In this document: one piece after another, positions 62,639 to 64,000 of the stretch
Layout: each line of letters opens with the position of its first letter
Position numbering within the stretch: position 1 is the first letter of the stretch
Source of the DNA: Intrasporangiaceae bacterium
GTDB taxonomy: Bacteria; Actinomycetota; Actinomycetes; Actinomycetales; Dermatophilaceae
DNA length: 64,000 nt
Direction of reading: 5' to 3'
Assembly: GCA_021324575.1 (NCBI GenBank)
Contig: JAJPIW010000032.1
Location: 40,228 to 104,227, forward strand
The notes under the pieces: generated by a model
Databases searched by the model: none
Told to the model about the DNA's origin: nothing
The model's input: the letters and a program-made list of their open reading frames with translations, nothing else
Translations under genes and position numbers: made by a program

Positions 62639-62644
62639 CAGGAT
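62639..62644 (+). promoter_or_regulatory. -10 box (CAGGAT) of whiA, leaderless
   Basis: CAGGAT is followed by GTCCGCC (7 nt) and ATG at 62652. It would give whiA its own transcript in addition to read-through from the operon. Confidence 0.4.
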
Positions 62645-62651
62645 GTCCGCC

Positions 62652-63632
62652 ATGGCGATGACGGCGAAAGTAAAAGATGAGCTGAGTCGCTTCGAAGTCA
62701 CCAAGCCTTGCTGCCGCAAGGCCGAGGTGGCGTCGATGATCCGCTTCGCCGGCGGCCTGCACATCATCGGGGGACGGATCGTTGTCGAGGCCGAGCTCGA
62801 CGGCGCCAATGCGGCGCGACGGCTGCGGCGCAACCTGTTGGACCTCTACGGCCACCAGTCCGAGGTGCTCGTGCTCGCGGCCGGTGGGCTGCGCAAGGGC
62901 AGCCGCTACGTCGTCCGGGTGGTCCAGGATGGCGAGGCTCTTGCCCGACAGACGGGGCTCATCGACGCGCGCGGGCGCCCGGTGCGCGGGCTACCTCCCA
63001 AGGTGGTGTCCGGAGCCGACCACGATGCCGAGGCCGCCTGGCGAGGAGCCTTCCTCGCGCACGGTTCGCTGACCGAGCCGGGACGCTCCTCGGCCCTGGA
63101 GGTGACCTGCCCCGGGCCCGAGGCCGCCCTCGCGCTCGTCGGCGCGGCGCGGCGGCTCGGCATCCAGGCCAAGGCCCGCGAGGTTCGCGGGATCGACCGG
63201 GTCGTCATCCGGGACGGAGACGCGATCGGGGCCATGCTCACCCGACTCGGTGCCCACGAAGCCGTGATGGCGTGGGAGGAGCGACGGATGCGTCGCGAGG
63301 TCCGGGCGACCGCCAACCGGCTGGCCAACTTCGACGACGCTAACCTGCGGCGCTCCGCCCGCGCCGCGGTGGCTGCGGGTGCGCGGGTCCAACGGGCCCT
63401 GGAGATCCTCGGTGAGGACGTGCCCGACCACCTCCGTGAGGCCGGGACGCTGCGGGTGGAGCACAAGGAGGCTTCGCTGGAGGAGCTCGGCCAGCTGGCC
63501 AACCCGCCGATGACCAAGGACGCCGTGGCCGGCCGGATCCGGCGGCTGCTCGCCATGGCCGACAAGCGGGCGCAGGACCTGGGCATCCCGAGCACGGAGT
63601 CCAGCCTCACAGCCGACATGCTCGACGCCTGA
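62652..63632 (+). CDS. whiA: DNA-binding protein WhiA
   Basis: This 326-residue protein has a LAGLIDADG-like N-terminal domain ([80 protein letters not shown]) and a C-terminal helix-turn-helix ([43 protein letters not shown]). It matches Streptomyces WhiA closely as I remember it. There it acts with WhiB on sporulation septation; in non-sporulating relatives it affects division. ATG at 62652 gives the conventional N-terminus. Confidence 0.96.
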   Translation: MAMTAKVKDELSRFEVTKPCCRKAEVASMIRFAGGLHIIGGRIVVEAELDGANAARRLRRNLLDLYGHQSEVLVLAAGGLRKGSRYVVRVVQDGEALARQTGLIDARGRPVRGLPPKVVSGADHDAEAAWRGAFLAHGSLTEPGRSSALEVTCPGPEAALALVGAARRLGIQAKAREVRGIDRVVIRDGDAIGAMLTRLGAHEAVMAWEERRMRREVRATANRLANFDDANLRRSARAAVAAGARVQRALEILGEDVPDHLREAGTLRVEHKEASLEELGQLANPPMTKDAVAGRIRRLLAMADKRAQDLGIPSTESSLTADMLDA

Positions 63633-63660
63633 CCCGCAGCCGAGCCCGACCCCTTCTCGA

Positions 63661-63743
63661 CTTTCCCGCCCCATCCGGGAAAGTCATGTTGGCAAGGGAA
63701 GTCAACCCTTGCGAAGATCACGTTCCCGCCCCATCCGGGAAAG
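63661..63743. repeat. Array of three hairpins with a 60-bp direct repeat, after whiA
   Basis: The hairpin-forming sequence CCCGCCCCATCCGGG with flanking TT and AAAG occurs at 63663-63683 and, identically, at 63723-63743, exactly 60 bp apart. Between them GCAAGGG and CCCTTGC (about 63692-63712) form a third stem. The first copy is extended to CTTTCCCG at its left arm. The array may terminate whiA transcription or act in the gap leader. Confidence 0.65.
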
Positions 63744-63812
63744 GTGAGGTAGCCGGGACGGGGGAGGTTACCGGCCCGTACTGTGGACCCCGTCGTCCGG
63801 CGGGTGGACACC

Positions 63813-64000
<188 letters not shown>

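Noticed and set aside
63661..63743. Possible CRISPR array
   Set aside because: There are only two copies of a palindromic 21-bp unit with one 39-bp spacer that itself forms a hairpin, and no cas genes are in the window.

Overview
The window is a high-GC actinobacterial chromosome segment. I would place it in or near the Intrasporangiaceae/Dermatophilaceae (Micrococcales), but the family is an inference. The evidence is GC-rich codon use, mycothiol-type DinB-like enzymes, an ANTAR response regulator, WhiA and RapZ/YvcK. The backbone order (pyk, ANTAR regulator, thioesterase, polA, rpsA, coaE, uvrB, MBL hydrolase, uvrA, then uvrC-rapZ-yvcK-whiA-gap) resembles the order known from Mycobacterium and other Actinobacteria. 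No phage, IS element or CRISPR array was seen.

Layout. 1-13.2 kb: end of gltB, gltD, pyk, tRNA-Leu(CAA), an ANTAR regulator, a DUF554 protein, a GNAT enzyme, a flavin monooxygenase, LuxR-type and PadR-type regulators, a frameshifted membrane protein, a thioesterase and polA. 13.2-25.1 kb: a surface-glycan region with a flippase, two large membrane proteins, a 46-residue DUF2613-like protein, a GT4, a fused GT2-methyltransferase, a 2OG-Fe(II) oxygenase, an acyltransferase-3 and a DUF3068 protein. Its genes alternate in strand and it is poor in the genome-wide motif described below. 25-38.2 kb: a methyltransferase, rpsA, coaE-GrpB, corA, a hemerythrin-like protein, uvrB, and a TerC gene behind a yybP-ykoY-type (manganese) riboswitch. 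38.2-48.3 kb: VOC and DUF6054 proteins, then a complete-looking D-hydroxyproline catabolic cluster (semialdehyde dehydrogenase, three-part dehydrogenase, HypD-type deaminase, two proline-racemase-family enzymes, OCD-type reductase) with its GntR/FCD regulator and two copies of a TGTAATATATTACA-type operator. 48.3-54.9 kb: small enzymes, an AraC regulator, an NAD(P)/FAD reductase and an MBL hydrolase. 54.9-64 kb: uvrA, a Rieske lipoprotein, the uvrC-rapZ-yvcK-whiA operon and the start of gap.

Two window-wide patterns stand out. First, the 7-mer GGCATAC/GTATGCC (usually CGGCATAC/GTATGCCG) occurs about 78 times by hand count, roughly ten times expectation. The two orientations are about equal, it occurs in different coding frames, it forms inverted pairs as terminator-like hairpins after two genes, and it supplies the -10 box of several promoters. 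Second, about 25 genes have a TANNNT-type -10 box exactly 6-7 nt before the start codon, which indicates leaderless mRNAs and fixes many starts. Together with small intergenic repeats, these are the least explained signals in the window.
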